NCBI RefSeq assembly: GCF_009805705.1
Contig: NZ_VSMB01000004.1
Span: 1-64,000, forward strand
DNA: 64,000 nt
From: Ruania rhizosphaerae
GTDB taxonomy: Bacteria; Actinomycetota; Actinomycetes; Actinomycetales; Beutenbergiaceae
Direction of reading: 5' to 3'
In this document: in pieces, positions 24,823 to 33,575 of the stretch
How positions within the stretch are numbered: position 1 is the stretch's first letter
Layout: every line of letters begins with the position of its first letter
The notes under the pieces: model-generated
Databases searched by the model: none
What the model was told of the DNA's origin: nothing
The model's input: the letters and a program-made list of their open reading frames with translations, nothing else
Program-made: the position numbers and the translations under genes

Positions 24823-26639
24823 TCCCGCGCGAGCCGATCGGGCAGGTCGGTCAGTGGCCACCGCCCGACTGGGAACGCCGGTTCCGGGCGCAGCGGTTCG
24901 GGTTACCGGAGTGGGCGCACCTTGACCCCGATCGGGCGGTCGTGGTCGCCAGCGTCGGGGGCACACTGGAGGTACACTCCTGGACGCCCTCGACCGGGCG
25001 GCTGGTCCGTGCGACAGAGCGCCCGAACGGCACCACCGATGCCACCATCGATCCTTCCGGCCGGTGGATCTGGTGGTTCGACGATTCCGACGGGGACGAG
25101 TTCGGCCGGTGGCGGCGGCAGCGCTTCGACTCCACCCCCACGCGGCAGGCAGAGCGGCCGATCCCCTTGCCGGCCGGCTACGACGCGGGACTGCTGCTCG
25201 GCGAGGATGGGACCGTCGTCATCGGGCGCAGCGGCGACTTCGGCACCCAGATCCACACGCTCTACGTGGGAGCGGCGGCCGCCGGGACCGAACCACGCCT
25301 GCTGTACGCCCACGCCGAGTCGGCGGAGGCGGCAGCTCTCAGCCGGGACGGGAACCTCGTCGCGATCGAACACTCCGAGCGGGGCGACTCCCGCCACCCG
25401 GCACTGCGAGTGCTGCGCGTGGACACCGGCACCACAGCCGGCGAACTGGACGACGGACCCGGGCACGGCCTGACGGCGCTCGGATTCGCCCCGATCGCCG
25501 GGGACACCCGGCTGCTGGTGCGGCACGAGCGCACCGACCTGGGGCGGCTGCTGCTGTGGGACGTCGCCACCGGTGTGGTGCGGCCGATCGACCTCGGCCT
25601 GTCCGGCGAAGTGGCGGACGCGCACTGGTACCCGGACGGACGTGGGCTGCTCGTGGCCATGGATCACGAGGCCAGGACGCTCACCTACCGCTACGACCTG
25701 GTGGACAGCACGGTACGGCAGGTGGGGGCCGCCGTCGGGACGGTCTCGGCTGCCACGGCACGACCTGACGGCGAGGTGTGGCTCGCGCGATCCTCCGCCG
25801 CCGAGCCACGCGATGTGATCGTCGCGTCAACGGGTGCGAGCCTGGTGGACCTGGGGGCGAACCGGGTACCGGGTTCGGTACCGGTGGAGGACGTCTGGGC
25901 CGAGGGCCCCGGTGGTCTGGTGCACGCACTGCTGCGGCGCCCGGAAGGCATCGAGGAGCCGTATCCGGTGGTGGTGGAGGTGCACGGCGGGCCCACGTGG
26001 CACGAGTCGGACTCCTTCAGCCCGTACGCGGCCGCGTGGGTGGATCACGGGTTCGCTGTGCTGAGCGTCAACTACCGGGGATCGACCGGGTACGGCAACA
26101 CCTGGCGGGACGCCCTGGAGGGGCGAGTCGGGCACACCGAGCTGGCGGACATCGCCGCCGTGCACGAGGCGCTGGTGCAGGCCGGTGTGGTGGACGCCGA
26201 GCGGTCGGTGCTTGCCGGGGCATCCTGGGGTGGGTACCTGACGCTGCTGGGACTGGGCACACAGCCGGACCGATGGGCCCTGGGGGTGGCGGGCGTGCCG
26301 GTGGCCGATTACGTGGCCGCCTATGAGGACGAGATGGACGCGCTGCAGGCGTTCGACCGCTCGCTGTTCGGCGGCTCCCCGGCCGATGTGCCGCAGGCGT
26401 ACTCCGACGCCTCGCCGATCTCCTATGTGGGCCAGGTGCGCGCGCCGGTGCTGATCCTCGCGGGCACGAACGACCCGCGCTGCCCCTATCGGCAGATCGA
26501 GAACTACGTGACGATGCTCCGCTCCCACGGCGGAGAAGTCGAGACCTACACCTACGACGCCGGGCACGGATCGGTGGTCGATGACGAACGGGTGCGGCAG
26601 ATGCGGGCCGAGCTGGAGTTCGTGCTCGGCCGGCTGTGA
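24819..26639 (+). CDS. S9 family (prolyl oligopeptidase-type) serine peptidase
   Basis: 606 residues from the GTG that overlaps the copC stop. An N-terminal beta-propeller (about 1-330) precedes an alpha/beta-hydrolase domain with VEVHGGPTWHESDSF and the catalytic triad Ser469 (GASWGGY), Asp552 (GTNDPRCPY) and His583 (DAGHGS). No signal peptide, so cytoplasmic, cleaving short peptides or acyl-peptides. The pairing with copC looks accidental rather than functional; both simply share one transcript. Confidence 0.92.
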   Translation: MIPREPIGQVGQWPPPDWERRFRAQRFGLPEWAHLDPDRAVVVASVGGTLEVHSWTPSTGRLVRATERPNGTTDATIDPSGRWIWWFDDSDGDEFGRWRRQRFDSTPTRQAERPIPLPAGYDAGLLLGEDGTVVIGRSGDFGTQIHTLYVGAAAAGTEPRLLYAHAESAEAAALSRDGNLVAIEHSERGDSRHPALRVLRVDTGTTAGELDDGPGHGLTALGFAPIAGDTRLLVRHERTDLGRLLLWDVATGVVRPIDLGLSGEVADAHWYPDGRGLLVAMDHEARTLTYRYDLVDSTVRQVGAAVGTVSAATARPDGEVWLARSSAAEPRDVIVASTGASLVDLGANRVPGSVPVEDVWAEGPGGLVHALLRRPEGIEEPYPVVVEVHGGPTWHESDSFSPYAAAWVDHGFAVLSVNYRGSTGYGNTWRDALEGRVGHTELADIAAVHEALVQAGVVDAERSVLAGASWGGYLTLLGLGTQPDRWALGVAGVPVADYVAAYEDEMDALQAFDRSLFGGSPADVPQAYSDASPISYVGQVRAPVLILAGTNDPRCPYRQIENYVTMLRSHGGEVETYTYDAGHGSVVDDERVRQMRAELEFVLGRL

Positions 26640-26666
26640 CGGGCCGGGGTGCTGGCCGCCGTGTGG

Positions 26667-27068
26667 TCAGTCGATGACGCGGATGTCGCAGCGAGCGGCG
26701 CCGGAACGGGCGATGCGGGCGTCGGCAGTGACCAGGGTGCAGGCGTGTGATTCCGCGGCGGCAACGTAGGCGGCGTCATACGCGCTCAGCGATGAGCGCA
26801 GTTCCCACATGCGCGGCAGGAGCGGGGCCGTGGGGGTAGCGCCGACGACCATTCGGGCAAGGGTCGCGGCGGCACGTTCGGCGTGGGCATCGTCCAGCCT
26901 CTTACCGAGCCACAGTCCGCGGATCGCACTGAACACCTCGGTGTGCCAGTGCTCCGGCACGATCCATGCCGGGTCTGCCGCTAGCACCGTCCGGGCCGAC
27001 GCAGCCCTCGAGTCGGCGGTTGGGTCGGTGAACAGGAGCGTAGCGGCCGAGGCATCCGGAACGATCAT
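26667..27068 (-). CDS. vapC: VapC-type PIN-domain toxin
   Basis: 133 residues, ATG overlapping the antitoxin stop as ATGA. PIN ribonuclease fold: Asp5 (IVPDAS), Glu44 (EHWHTEVFSAI), a central Asp (LSAYDAAYVAAAE) and a terminal TADARI Asp, the four acidic positions that bind the metal. Such toxins cut tRNA or other RNA; the target here is unknown. Second gene of a vapBC cassette. Confidence 0.88.
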   Translation of the reverse strand: MIVPDASAATLLFTDPTADSRAASARTVLAADPAWIVPEHWHTEVFSAIRGLWLGKRLDDAHAERAAATLARMVVGATPTAPLLPRMWELRSSLSAYDAAYVAAAESHACTLVTADARIARSGAARCDIRVID

Positions 27069-27313
27069 CCGGCGTCACCCGAGCGCTCGGACCGTGCCGT
27101 GTCCAGCGCAGCGAGCACGTCCTCACCCGTGACCCCTGTGCCGGTGGTCCACGAATCCAGCTCGGCAATGATGGCGCGGTTCTGGGTGTAGTTGGCCTCT
27201 CGGACCACCATGCTGAGCAGGAAACCCTGGAGCGACTGCCCAGACTCGCGGGCTCGCTCGACCAGTGCATCACGTACGTCGTCGGGGACGTCCCGAATCT
27301 GCATCGCAACCAT
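27065..27313 (-). CDS. vapB: VapB/FitA-type ribbon-helix-helix antitoxin
   Basis: 82 residues. N-terminal RHH domain (MQIRDVPDDVRDALVERARESG) and a C-terminal toxin-binding tail (TGEDVLAALDTARSERSGD). The ATG at 27313 is 6 nt after TAGAAT, so the message is probably leaderless; an in-frame ATG three codons later is possible. Overlapping ATGCAT palindromes cover the start and -10. Confidence 0.85.
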   Translation of the reverse strand: MVAMQIRDVPDDVRDALVERARESGQSLQGFLLSMVVREANYTQNRAIIAELDSWTTGTGVTGEDVLAALDTARSERSGDAG

Positions 27314-27332
27314 GCATGCATTCTACATGCAT
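27312..27332 (-). promoter_or_regulatory. vapBC promoter and operator
   Basis: TAGAAT (27320-27325) is 6 nt from the ATG. Three self-complementary ATGCAT words (27312, 27316, 27327) flank and overlap the -10, a likely autorepression site for the RHH dimer. Confidence 0.55.
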
Positions 27333-27343
27333 CCACCCTCGGC

Positions 27344-27398
27344 CGAACGCTGAGTTGTTCGGCGTTCAGGCCGCGAACGCCGAACAACTCAGCGTTCG
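27344..27398. repeat. 55-nt palindrome, copy 1
   Basis: Two perfect 24-nt arms around a 7-nt loop (AGGCCGC). The first arm begins CGAACGCTGAGTTGTTCGGC, and each arm itself holds a GAACGC/GCGTTC mini-inverted repeat. It begins 9 nt past the stop of the AbiEi/DUF559 gene. Identical to copy 2 at 28473-28527. No T-run on either side. Confidence 0.9.
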
Positions 27399-27406
27399 TC
27401 ACCGTG

Positions 27407-28348
27407 TCAGGCGGCCAACGGGATCCCGAGGAGGGCGCGACGCAGCTTCGACACCATCTGCGGCGGGTGGTTGAGATCGCTGCCAGTGAAGCGCAGCATC
27501 GTCGTGCCGGACAGAAGCATGTCGTTCTGCCGTCGCCGGTCATGCAGGAGAGCACCGGGCGCCTCATGGAACTCGCGGCCGTCCATCTCCACCGCAACCC
27601 ACCCGCCGTCCGGACGACGCCAGCCCATATCGGCGAATCCGATGGTGGACCCGTCGGAAGCCAGCACGGGAACCTGAAGCGCGGTGGGTGGCAGGCCCGC
27701 ATCGGAGAAGATCAGCCTGGCCCGCGTCTCGATCGGTGACTCGGCACGTGGATCGACCAGGTGCCACCAGTCGTGCGTCCGTGCGGCGCCGCGTCGACCC
27801 CGAACCAGCCGGCGCACGGTGTCGAGCCCATCGAGGCGGAGCACACCGCGGTTGAGCGCGGAGTCGAGCACACTGATCGCGGTCGACCGGAACATCTCGC
27901 ACACGGACTGCGCGAGCGCACGCTCGGGTGGAATCACGCGGATGCCACGCACGGTCAGGATCCTGTCGGACTCAAACCTGCGGACCCTCACGGGCTCACC
28001 CGGCCGGGAATCCGTAGCGCCCGGCGCCGAGATCTGCGGTTGCAGGTCGATCGGCAGACCCCATGCGCCGTGAACGGCGAGGGCGCACGGGCCGACCGCG
28101 ACGGACCGCGGGCCACCTGCGAGGACGCCGATCCACACCGGCCGCATCCGCCGGTGCTCCCAGTCCACCGGGTTCTCGATGACACCTGTGTCGTAGACAC
28201 CGCGTACGACCCGCCGCCATTGTCCCGATCGCACGAGCCTGGTGAGGACATCCCCACTGATCCCGTGTGCCTTGCACTGCTGCGCGCTGACCAGTCCCTC
28301 TTGTCGCCTGGCGAGAAGAAGGAGTTCCGGTGTCGGTGCTCGAACCAT
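27407..28348 (-). CDS. AbiEi-type N-terminal domain plus DUF559-like nuclease-fold protein
   Basis: 313 residues. The N-terminal part (LLLLARRQEGLVSAQQCKAH ... GQWRRVVRGVYDTG) matches the winged-helix domain of AbiEi-type antitoxins. The C-terminal part has SPIETRARLIFSDAG, FADMGWRRPDGGWVAVEMDG and a His/Arg helix, the E...D...ExK-like layout of DUF559/Vsr-like PD-(D/E)xK proteins, though the usual Lys is replaced (VEMDG). Such solitary proteins are common and scattered in actinobacteria. It is bracketed by two identical palindromes, which hints at a cassette. Confidence 0.75.
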   Translation of the reverse strand: MVRAPTPELLLLARRQEGLVSAQQCKAHGISGDVLTRLVRSGQWRRVVRGVYDTGVIENPVDWEHRRMRPVWIGVLAGGPRSVAVGPCALAVHGAWGLPIDLQPQISAPGATDSRPGEPVRVRRFESDRILTVRGIRVIPPERALAQSVCEMFRSTAISVLDSALNRGVLRLDGLDTVRRLVRGRRGAARTHDWWHLVDPRAESPIETRARLIFSDAGLPPTALQVPVLASDGSTIGFADMGWRRPDGGWVAVEMDGREFHEAPGALLHDRRRQNDMLLSGTTMLRFTGSDLNHPPQMVSKLRRALLGIPLAA

Positions 28349-28472
28349 CGCTCGATGGTCGCGTCATCCGTGAGTCGCCGCGCCAGCGGGCCAGGGGGCT
28401 GTGGACAAGCGAACATCGGGGCCTACCTCCGCTGCCCCCTACCCCACCTGCACCCCCGAACCCATCCGTGGC

Positions 28473-28527
28473 CGAACGCTGAGTTGTTCGGCGTTCAGGC
28501 CGCGAACGCCGAACAACTCAGCGTTCG
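28473..28527. repeat. 55-nt palindrome, copy 2
   Basis: Identical in arms and loop to copy 1, in the same orientation, 1129 bp away. It lies 55 nt past the stop of the glucosidase gene, so it also sits at a 3' end of minus-strand transcription. The gap 28349-28581 holds no gene. Confidence 0.9.
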
Positions 28528-28581
28528 CGGCCTGGGGTGAGGGCGAGTGGAGTGGCGGTGGGGCGGGAGTGCCGATGGGAA

Positions 28582-30255
28582 TCAGCGCAGCCGCAGCCAG
28601 GCCGTGGTGGCCCCGGGGAGGTGACCGTCCGCCGTCAGGGGGCTGCTGGTGAGCAGCACCTCACCCGCCGGAAGCTCGACGGCGGAGGTTCCGAAGTTCG
28701 TGACGCTCACCCAGCCGTTCGGCCGGGTGAACGCCAGCACCTGCTCGTTGCCGGTCTCGAGCCACTCCAGGCTCTCCTCCGTCTGCAACTGCCGGCGCAG
28801 CGCGAGCGCCTCCCGGTACATCGTGAGCGTCGAGCCCGGCACCCCATCCTGCGCCTGCACCGAGTACTTTCCGAACCACTCCGGCTGCGGCAGATCGGGC
28901 TCGGCGGACCCGAAGCCGAACGAGACTCCCTCTGTTGCCCAGGGCAGGGGCACGCGGCAGCCGTCGCGGCCGATCTCGGCGCCCTCGGTGCGGAAGAACG
29001 TCGGGTCCTGGCGCTGGTCGGCGGGAATGTCGGCCACCTCGTGCAGTCCGAGCTCCTCCCCCTGGTACAGGTACGCCGAACCCGGCAACGCGAGCTCCAG
29101 CAGCGTGGCCGCGCGGGCACGCCGCAGGCCGAGTTCGGCATCCAGCACCGGCTCGGTGCCACCGCTGAGCAACCACGCCGACCCAGCCTTGCGTTCGTCC
29201 CCGTTCCGGGGAGGCAAACCGTACCGGGTGGCGTGACGGACGACGTCGTGGTTGGAGAAGACCCACGTGGTCGACGAACCTGACTCGGTGGCCAGCTCCA
29301 GGTTGAACGTGATGATCTCCCGGAACTGCGCGGCGTCGAAATCCGCCTCGAGCAGGTCGAAGTTGAAGGCCTGCCCGAGCCCGTGCTCGCTCGCGTAGCG
29401 CCAGCGCCGATCCGCAGGCACCCATGCTTCGGCGACCGCGATACGGGGCGGGTCGTAGGAGTTGAAGACCTCGCGCCATTCGGCGTAGATCTCGTGCACC
29501 TCGTCCCGGTCCCACATCGGGTGGGTCCCGTCCTGGGGCATCGCATCGAGCGCCTTCTGGCTGGGCAGGTCGAGCGGGAGATCTTTGGCCAGGCCGTGCG
29601 CGACGTCCACCCGGAACCCGTCCACCCCGCGGTCGGACCAGAACCGCAGCGTGTGCAGGAAGTCCGCCCGGACGTCGGGGTTGTCCCAGTTCAGGTCCGG
29701 CTGCTCCTTGGCGAAGAAGTGGTGGTACCACTGCCCGTCGGCCACCTGATGCCAGGCGGGTCCACCGAAAGTGGAACCCCAGTCCGAGGGTGGCTCTGCG
29801 CCGTCGGGGCCCTTGCCGTCCCGGAAGATGTACCTGTCACGCTCAGGTGAGCCCTTCGGGGCCGCGAGGGCGGCCTGGAACCACTCGTGCCGGTCCGAGG
29901 TGTGGTTCGGCACGAGGTCCACGATCAGCCGGATCCCGGCGCTGTGGAGGGCGGCGACCATGTCGTCGAAGTCAGCCAACGTCCCCAGCTTGGGGTCGAC
30001 GTCGCGGTAGTCGTCGACGTCATAGCCACCGTCGGCCAGGGCCGAGGGGTAGAACGGGCTGAGCCAGACGGCGTCGATCCCCAGGGCGCTGAGGTAACCG
30101 ACCTTCTCGGTGATCCCCCGCAGGTCACCCAGGCCGCTGCCGTCGGAATCGGCGAACGCACGCGGGTAGATCTGGTAGACGGCGGCCTGCCGCCACCAGG
30201 TGGGATCTGAAGCGAGAACCTCGGCGCGGGGTTCGCTGGCCAGGGAGTGAGGCAT
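28582..30255 (-). CDS. GH13 alpha-glucosidase / oligo-1,6-glucosidase
   Basis: 557 residues from the ATG at 30255; a 27-residue upstream stretch is non-coding-like. Cytoplasmic GH13 TIM barrel: WWRQAAVYQIYPRAFADSDGSG, DLVPNHTSDRHEWF, DGFRVDVAHGL (nucleophile Asp near 216), VAEAWV (acid/base Glu near 276) and FSNHDVVRH (Asp near 336), then a beta-sandwich C terminus. Last gene of the uptake operon, so it probably hydrolyses the imported alpha-glucoside. Linkage specificity (1,4 or 1,6) is not certain. Confidence 0.92.
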   Translation of the reverse strand: MPHSLASEPRAEVLASDPTWWRQAAVYQIYPRAFADSDGSGLGDLRGITEKVGYLSALGIDAVWLSPFYPSALADGGYDVDDYRDVDPKLGTLADFDDMVAALHSAGIRLIVDLVPNHTSDRHEWFQAALAAPKGSPERDRYIFRDGKGPDGAEPPSDWGSTFGGPAWHQVADGQWYHHFFAKEQPDLNWDNPDVRADFLHTLRFWSDRGVDGFRVDVAHGLAKDLPLDLPSQKALDAMPQDGTHPMWDRDEVHEIYAEWREVFNSYDPPRIAVAEAWVPADRRWRYASEHGLGQAFNFDLLEADFDAAQFREIITFNLELATESGSSTTWVFSNHDVVRHATRYGLPPRNGDERKAGSAWLLSGGTEPVLDAELGLRRARAATLLELALPGSAYLYQGEELGLHEVADIPADQRQDPTFFRTEGAEIGRDGCRVPLPWATEGVSFGFGSAEPDLPQPEWFGKYSVQAQDGVPGSTLTMYREALALRRQLQTEESLEWLETGNEQVLAFTRPNGWVSVTNFGTSAVELPAGEVLLTSSPLTADGHLPGATTAWLRLR

Positions 30256-30336
30256 GGGGTGTAGCTCTTCTTTCTGGTTGTCTCGTCGAGCTGGGGAAGG
30301 CCGCGAGCACGAGGGTCTGTGAGCGGCTGCTGGCAA

Positions 30337-31227
30337 CTATTTGATCGCACCCTGGGTCACGCCGGACATGACCCACCGCTGCGTGAACAGGTACACCACG
30401 ATCGCAGGGGCCATGGACATCATGTAGGAGGCGAACGCCACGTTGTAGTTGTTGCTGAACTGCGTCTGGAAAATGCTCTGCAGCACGGGGAGCGTCTGCC
30501 ACGCCGGGTCGGACGTGATCAGCGACGGCATCATGAAGTCGTTCCAGGAGTGCAGGAAGGCGAGGATTCCGACGGTCGCGCTCATCGGCGCCAGGAGCGG
30601 GAAGACGAGCCTCCAGAATGCCTGGCGAGTGGTGGCGCCGTCCAGCCGGGCACTCTCCTCCAGCTCCTCCGGGATCGACCTGAGGAAGGCCGTGAACAGC
30701 AGGGTGCTGAACGAGAGCTGGAACATCACGTGCAACAACGCCACGCCGGCCGGATTATCGAGACCGACCATGCCGGTGAGTTTGACCTGGGAGAGCGCCA
30801 GCACCGGGAACGGCAGGAACATGGCGCCCAGCAGATAGAAGAAGGAGTACCGGAACAGGCGGCGCTCCCAGTTGCGGGAGATCGCATAGGAGGCCATCGC
30901 GCTCAACACGATGACGCCACCGACGGTGACCGTGGACACGAACAGCGAGACCACGAAGCCCCGTGGAAAGTTGGTCATCACCCAGGCCTCGACCACCCCG
31001 GCGGCACTGACGGGATCGGGCAGCGAGAACGCGTTCCCGTCGACAGCCTGGGCGGTCGACTTCAGAGCCATCGAGACGGTCACCAGCAGCGGTACGAGCA
31101 CGGCGAGCGACGCCACCGCGAGGATGATGGTGACGGGAATGTTGGCGCGATCACGCCGATCGGCGCGCACTGGAGGGCGGCCGGTGCTCGTTGGCACAGC
31201 GCTCGTTGAGACAGTGTTCGTTGACAT
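30337..31227 (-). CDS. Carbohydrate ABC transporter permease (MalG type)
   Basis: 296 residues, six transmembrane helices with a Ser/Thr-rich N-terminal tail. The EAA loop that docks the ATPase is EELEESARLDGATTRQAFWRLVFPLLAP. The start overlaps the stop of the MalF-type gene by one base (TGATG). No ATPase gene is in this operon, as is common in actinobacteria that share one MsiK-like ATPase. Confidence 0.92.
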   Translation of the reverse strand: MSTNTVSTSAVPTSTGRPPVRADRRDRANIPVTIILAVASLAVLVPLLVTVSMALKSTAQAVDGNAFSLPDPVSAAGVVEAWVMTNFPRGFVVSLFVSTVTVGGVIVLSAMASYAISRNWERRLFRYSFFYLLGAMFLPFPVLALSQVKLTGMVGLDNPAGVALLHVMFQLSFSTLLFTAFLRSIPEELEESARLDGATTRQAFWRLVFPLLAPMSATVGILAFLHSWNDFMMPSLITSDPAWQTLPVLQSIFQTQFSNNYNVAFASYMMSMAPAIVVYLFTQRWVMSGVTQGAIK

Positions 31228-32147
31228 CAGACCGACACCTTTCCGCGGGTCAGACGTAGCTGGAGCATCGCCAGTGCGACGGCGATGAGGAAGAAGATGA
31301 CGGCGTTGGCCATCTGGTAGGCGTAGTCACCACCGGTGAAGCCCGAGAAGATCGTCATGGCCACGCTGCGCGTGGCCGTGCCCGGTCCGCCGTCGGTGAG
31401 ACCGACGATGATGTCGTAGGCGTTCAAGTAGTTCTTGAACCCCAGCACCATGTTGATCAGCACGTAGCCGGCCACGAGCGGAAGCGTGATGGATACCAGC
31501 TGTCGGGCCGGTGAGGCACCGTCCAGTGAAGCCGCCTCGTACACCTCCCCCGGTATCGCGACGATCCCCGCGATGTAGATGAGCATCGTGGCCGGGATCG
31601 CCTGCCAGGCGGTCACGAACACGATCGCCGTCCATGCCAGGTCCGGATTGGCGAGGATGCTCTGCGAGAGCAGGTCCGATCCGAGCGCGGCACCGAGCCG
31701 GGGCAAGGAGTTGGAGAAGAGGAAGTTGAAGACGAACGCGATGATGATGCCGGACACCACCATCGGCATCACGAAGACCGTGCGCAGGGCCGTCTTGGCG
31801 CGGATCTTCGACGTCAGGCCGATCGCCAGCAAGAAGGCGGCCGCGTTCACCACCAGCACGGTGACCAACGAGAATCCGATCGTGAACGCGTAAGACCCCA
31901 GGATCGCCGGGTCGGAGAACATCACGATGTAGTTGATAAAGCCGACGAACTCGAACTCACCGAAGCCGATGGAGTCGGTGAAGCTGTAGAAGATCCCCAT
32001 CACCGCCGGCAGGGTGATGACGAGGGTGAACAACACCAGTGACGGGATCAGGAACAGGTAGAAGGTGGTGTCCACACGGCTACGCCGGGGTGGTACGGAC
32101 GCTGCGTCAGCAGCCGCGACCTTGCGGCTGGTGAGTGAGGTTGCCAT
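31227..32147 (-). CDS. Carbohydrate ABC transporter permease (MalF type)
   Basis: 306 residues from the ATG at 32147 (AGAGGA ribosome site); a 22-residue upstream extension is rejected. Six helices, EAA loop VYEAASLDGASPARQLVSIT. It pairs with the MalG-type permease encoded next and the lipoprotein encoded before it. Confidence 0.92.
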   Translation of the reverse strand: MATSLTSRKVAAADAASVPPRRSRVDTTFYLFLIPSLVLFTLVITLPAVMGIFYSFTDSIGFGEFEFVGFINYIVMFSDPAILGSYAFTIGFSLVTVLVVNAAAFLLAIGLTSKIRAKTALRTVFVMPMVVSGIIIAFVFNFLFSNSLPRLGAALGSDLLSQSILANPDLAWTAIVFVTAWQAIPATMLIYIAGIVAIPGEVYEAASLDGASPARQLVSITLPLVAGYVLINMVLGFKNYLNAYDIIVGLTDGGPGTATRSVAMTIFSGFTGGDYAYQMANAVIFFLIAVALAMLQLRLTRGKVSV

Positions 32148-32178
32148 GGCAGTCCTCTCAGAGGTCAGGAAACGGGAG

Positions 32179-33456
32179 TCAGGAGCGGAAGGCGAGCCGG
32201 GCCCAGTCGGCATCGAGCGTGCGCAGGATCTGGTCGGGGTCCGAACCGGTCACCAGTGCCTGGGCGTAGTTGTGCACGGGTATCGACTGCGGGATGAGCT
32301 GGGTGGCGCCGAGGTAGAACGCGGCGTCGTCGTAGAACGGCTGGAGCTCCTGCAGGGTCGGGTTGGAGACATCGGGCGCGTCGGTGGTGACGCCGAAGCC
32401 GTTGGCGAACTCGTTATAGGCGTTGATGACCTCCGGCTGCATCAGGTAGGTCAGCAGCTCACGTGCCTCATCCTGCTGGGAGGACATCTCGGGGATCCAC
32501 AGCGCGAGGTCGACATTGACCCGCACGCGCAGGTCGTCAGCGCTGTCGGTCATCGGCAGCGGGAACGCACCGACATCCACCGTCTCGTCCAACTTGGCGA
32601 TCTCGGTCAGTGCCCACGGCCCCTGCAGGTACATGGCCGCCTGGCCACCCGCGAAAGCCAGATTGCCGTCCCCGTAGCCGCGGCTGGTGGCGTCGTCGTT
32701 GGAGTAGGCGGCCAAGGTGAGCATCCGCTGGACGGGTTCGGCGAAGTCCTTCTGGAACGAGACGGGCGAGTCCGGCCCGACGTCGGTACCCTGCTGGCGA
32801 AGCCGGGTGAAGAAGTCGGTGACATCGACCATGCCCCCGACGCTGTAGTCGAACAGGCCCTGACCCACGGTCCAGGGATCGGCGAAGGTGGAGTAGATCG
32901 GCGTGATGCCGGCGTCGGCCAGCGTGTCGCAGACCTCGATCAGTTCCGGCCAGGTGGTCGGGACGTCGAGATCGTGCTCGGCGAAGATCTCCCGGTTGTA
33001 GAGCACCGAGGCCATCATCAGCGAGTAGGGCAGCACGCTCGTGCGACCCGGATAGTTCGCAGTGAGCTCGATCAGTGGCTGCAGATCGGGGTTGATCCGC
33101 TGGGCCGCCGGCAGGTCACTCAGGTCGGTGAGCGCACCCCGGTCGACGAACCGTGCGACTTCGAAGTTGTAGTTCAGGCACCCGAGGTCCGGCGGTGAGC
33201 TGCGCACGAATCCGCCGGAGAGGTTCGAGGTGGAATCGTGGCTCACGCGGACCGCGGGACGGTCGGTGCTGAACCGCTCGACGAGGTCGCTGAAGTAGCC
33301 GATGACCTCGGGTTTGGACTGGTAGAAGGTGATCTCGTCGGTTCCTGGTCCTGCGGTGCATCCGCTCAGAGCGAGCCCCGCACCGGCGATCCCGGCACCG
33401 GCCAGGAACGCTCTCCTGGTGGGCTCCGATGGCGCCGATGACTGTGAGGTAAGCAC
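32179..33456 (-). CDS. Sugar-binding lipoprotein of an ABC transporter
   Basis: 425 residues from a GTG at 33456 (GGGAG upstream). The signal carries both a twin-arginine-like motif (RRAFLAG) and a lipobox (LSGC). Cluster 1 solute-binding fold: GYFSDLVERFSTDRPAVRVS, VPTTWPELIEVCDTLADAGITP, and the AAMYLQGPWALTEI motif. Captures an oligosaccharide, probably an alpha-glucoside judging from the glucosidase in the operon. First gene after the ROK operator region. Confidence 0.92.
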   Translation of the reverse strand: MLTSQSSAPSEPTRRAFLAGAGIAGAGLALSGCTAGPGTDEITFYQSKPEVIGYFSDLVERFSTDRPAVRVSHDSTSNLSGGFVRSSPPDLGCLNYNFEVARFVDRGALTDLSDLPAAQRINPDLQPLIELTANYPGRTSVLPYSLMMASVLYNREIFAEHDLDVPTTWPELIEVCDTLADAGITPIYSTFADPWTVGQGLFDYSVGGMVDVTDFFTRLRQQGTDVGPDSPVSFQKDFAEPVQRMLTLAAYSNDDATSRGYGDGNLAFAGGQAAMYLQGPWALTEIAKLDETVDVGAFPLPMTDSADDLRVRVNVDLALWIPEMSSQQDEARELLTYLMQPEVINAYNEFANGFGVTTDAPDVSNPTLQELQPFYDDAAFYLGATQLIPQSIPVHNYAQALVTGSDPDQILRTLDADWARLAFRS

Positions 33457-33477
33457 GTCATTGTCTCCCTAGGACGG

Positions 33478-33501
33478 CATCGGGTGTGAGGTCACCCGAT
33501 G
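33478..33501 (-). promoter_or_regulatory. Inverted repeat in the sugar operon leader
   Basis: CATCGGGTG, 6 nt, CACCCGATG lies between the operator and the GTG of the binding-protein gene. It would form a 9-bp hairpin in the 5' UTR or serve as a second regulator site. Confidence 0.45.
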
Positions 33502-33512
33502 TTGATTCTCCA

Positions 33513-33537
33513 ATTAAATCTACTGGCAAGATTTAAT
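33513..33537. promoter_or_regulatory. AT-rich palindromic operator for the ROK regulator
   Basis: ATTAAATCT, 7 nt, AGATTTAAT: perfect 9-nt arms, markedly AT-rich for this genome, in the divergent region between the binding-protein gene and the ROK gene. Similar AT-rich palindromes are bound by NagC/Mlc/XylR-type ROK proteins. Confidence 0.7.
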
Positions 33538-33563
33538 GCCTGAATCATGGCGCCGATCTCCGT

Positions 33564-33569
33564 TAGAGT
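33564..33569 (+). promoter_or_regulatory. TAGAGT -10 box, leaderless ROK start
   Basis: TAGAGT, 6 nt, then the GTG at 33576. Confidence 0.5.
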
Positions 33570-33575
33570 CAAGGG

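Noticed and set aside
24819-26639. Copper-linked role for the S9 peptidase
   Set aside because: The 4-nt overlap with copC is the only link; overlapping genes are common across this window.
27344-28527. Palindrome pair as a CRISPR or IS terminal repeat
   Set aside because: Only two copies with a 1.1-kb gap, no spacer array, no transposase, no target duplication; recorded as a repeat instead.
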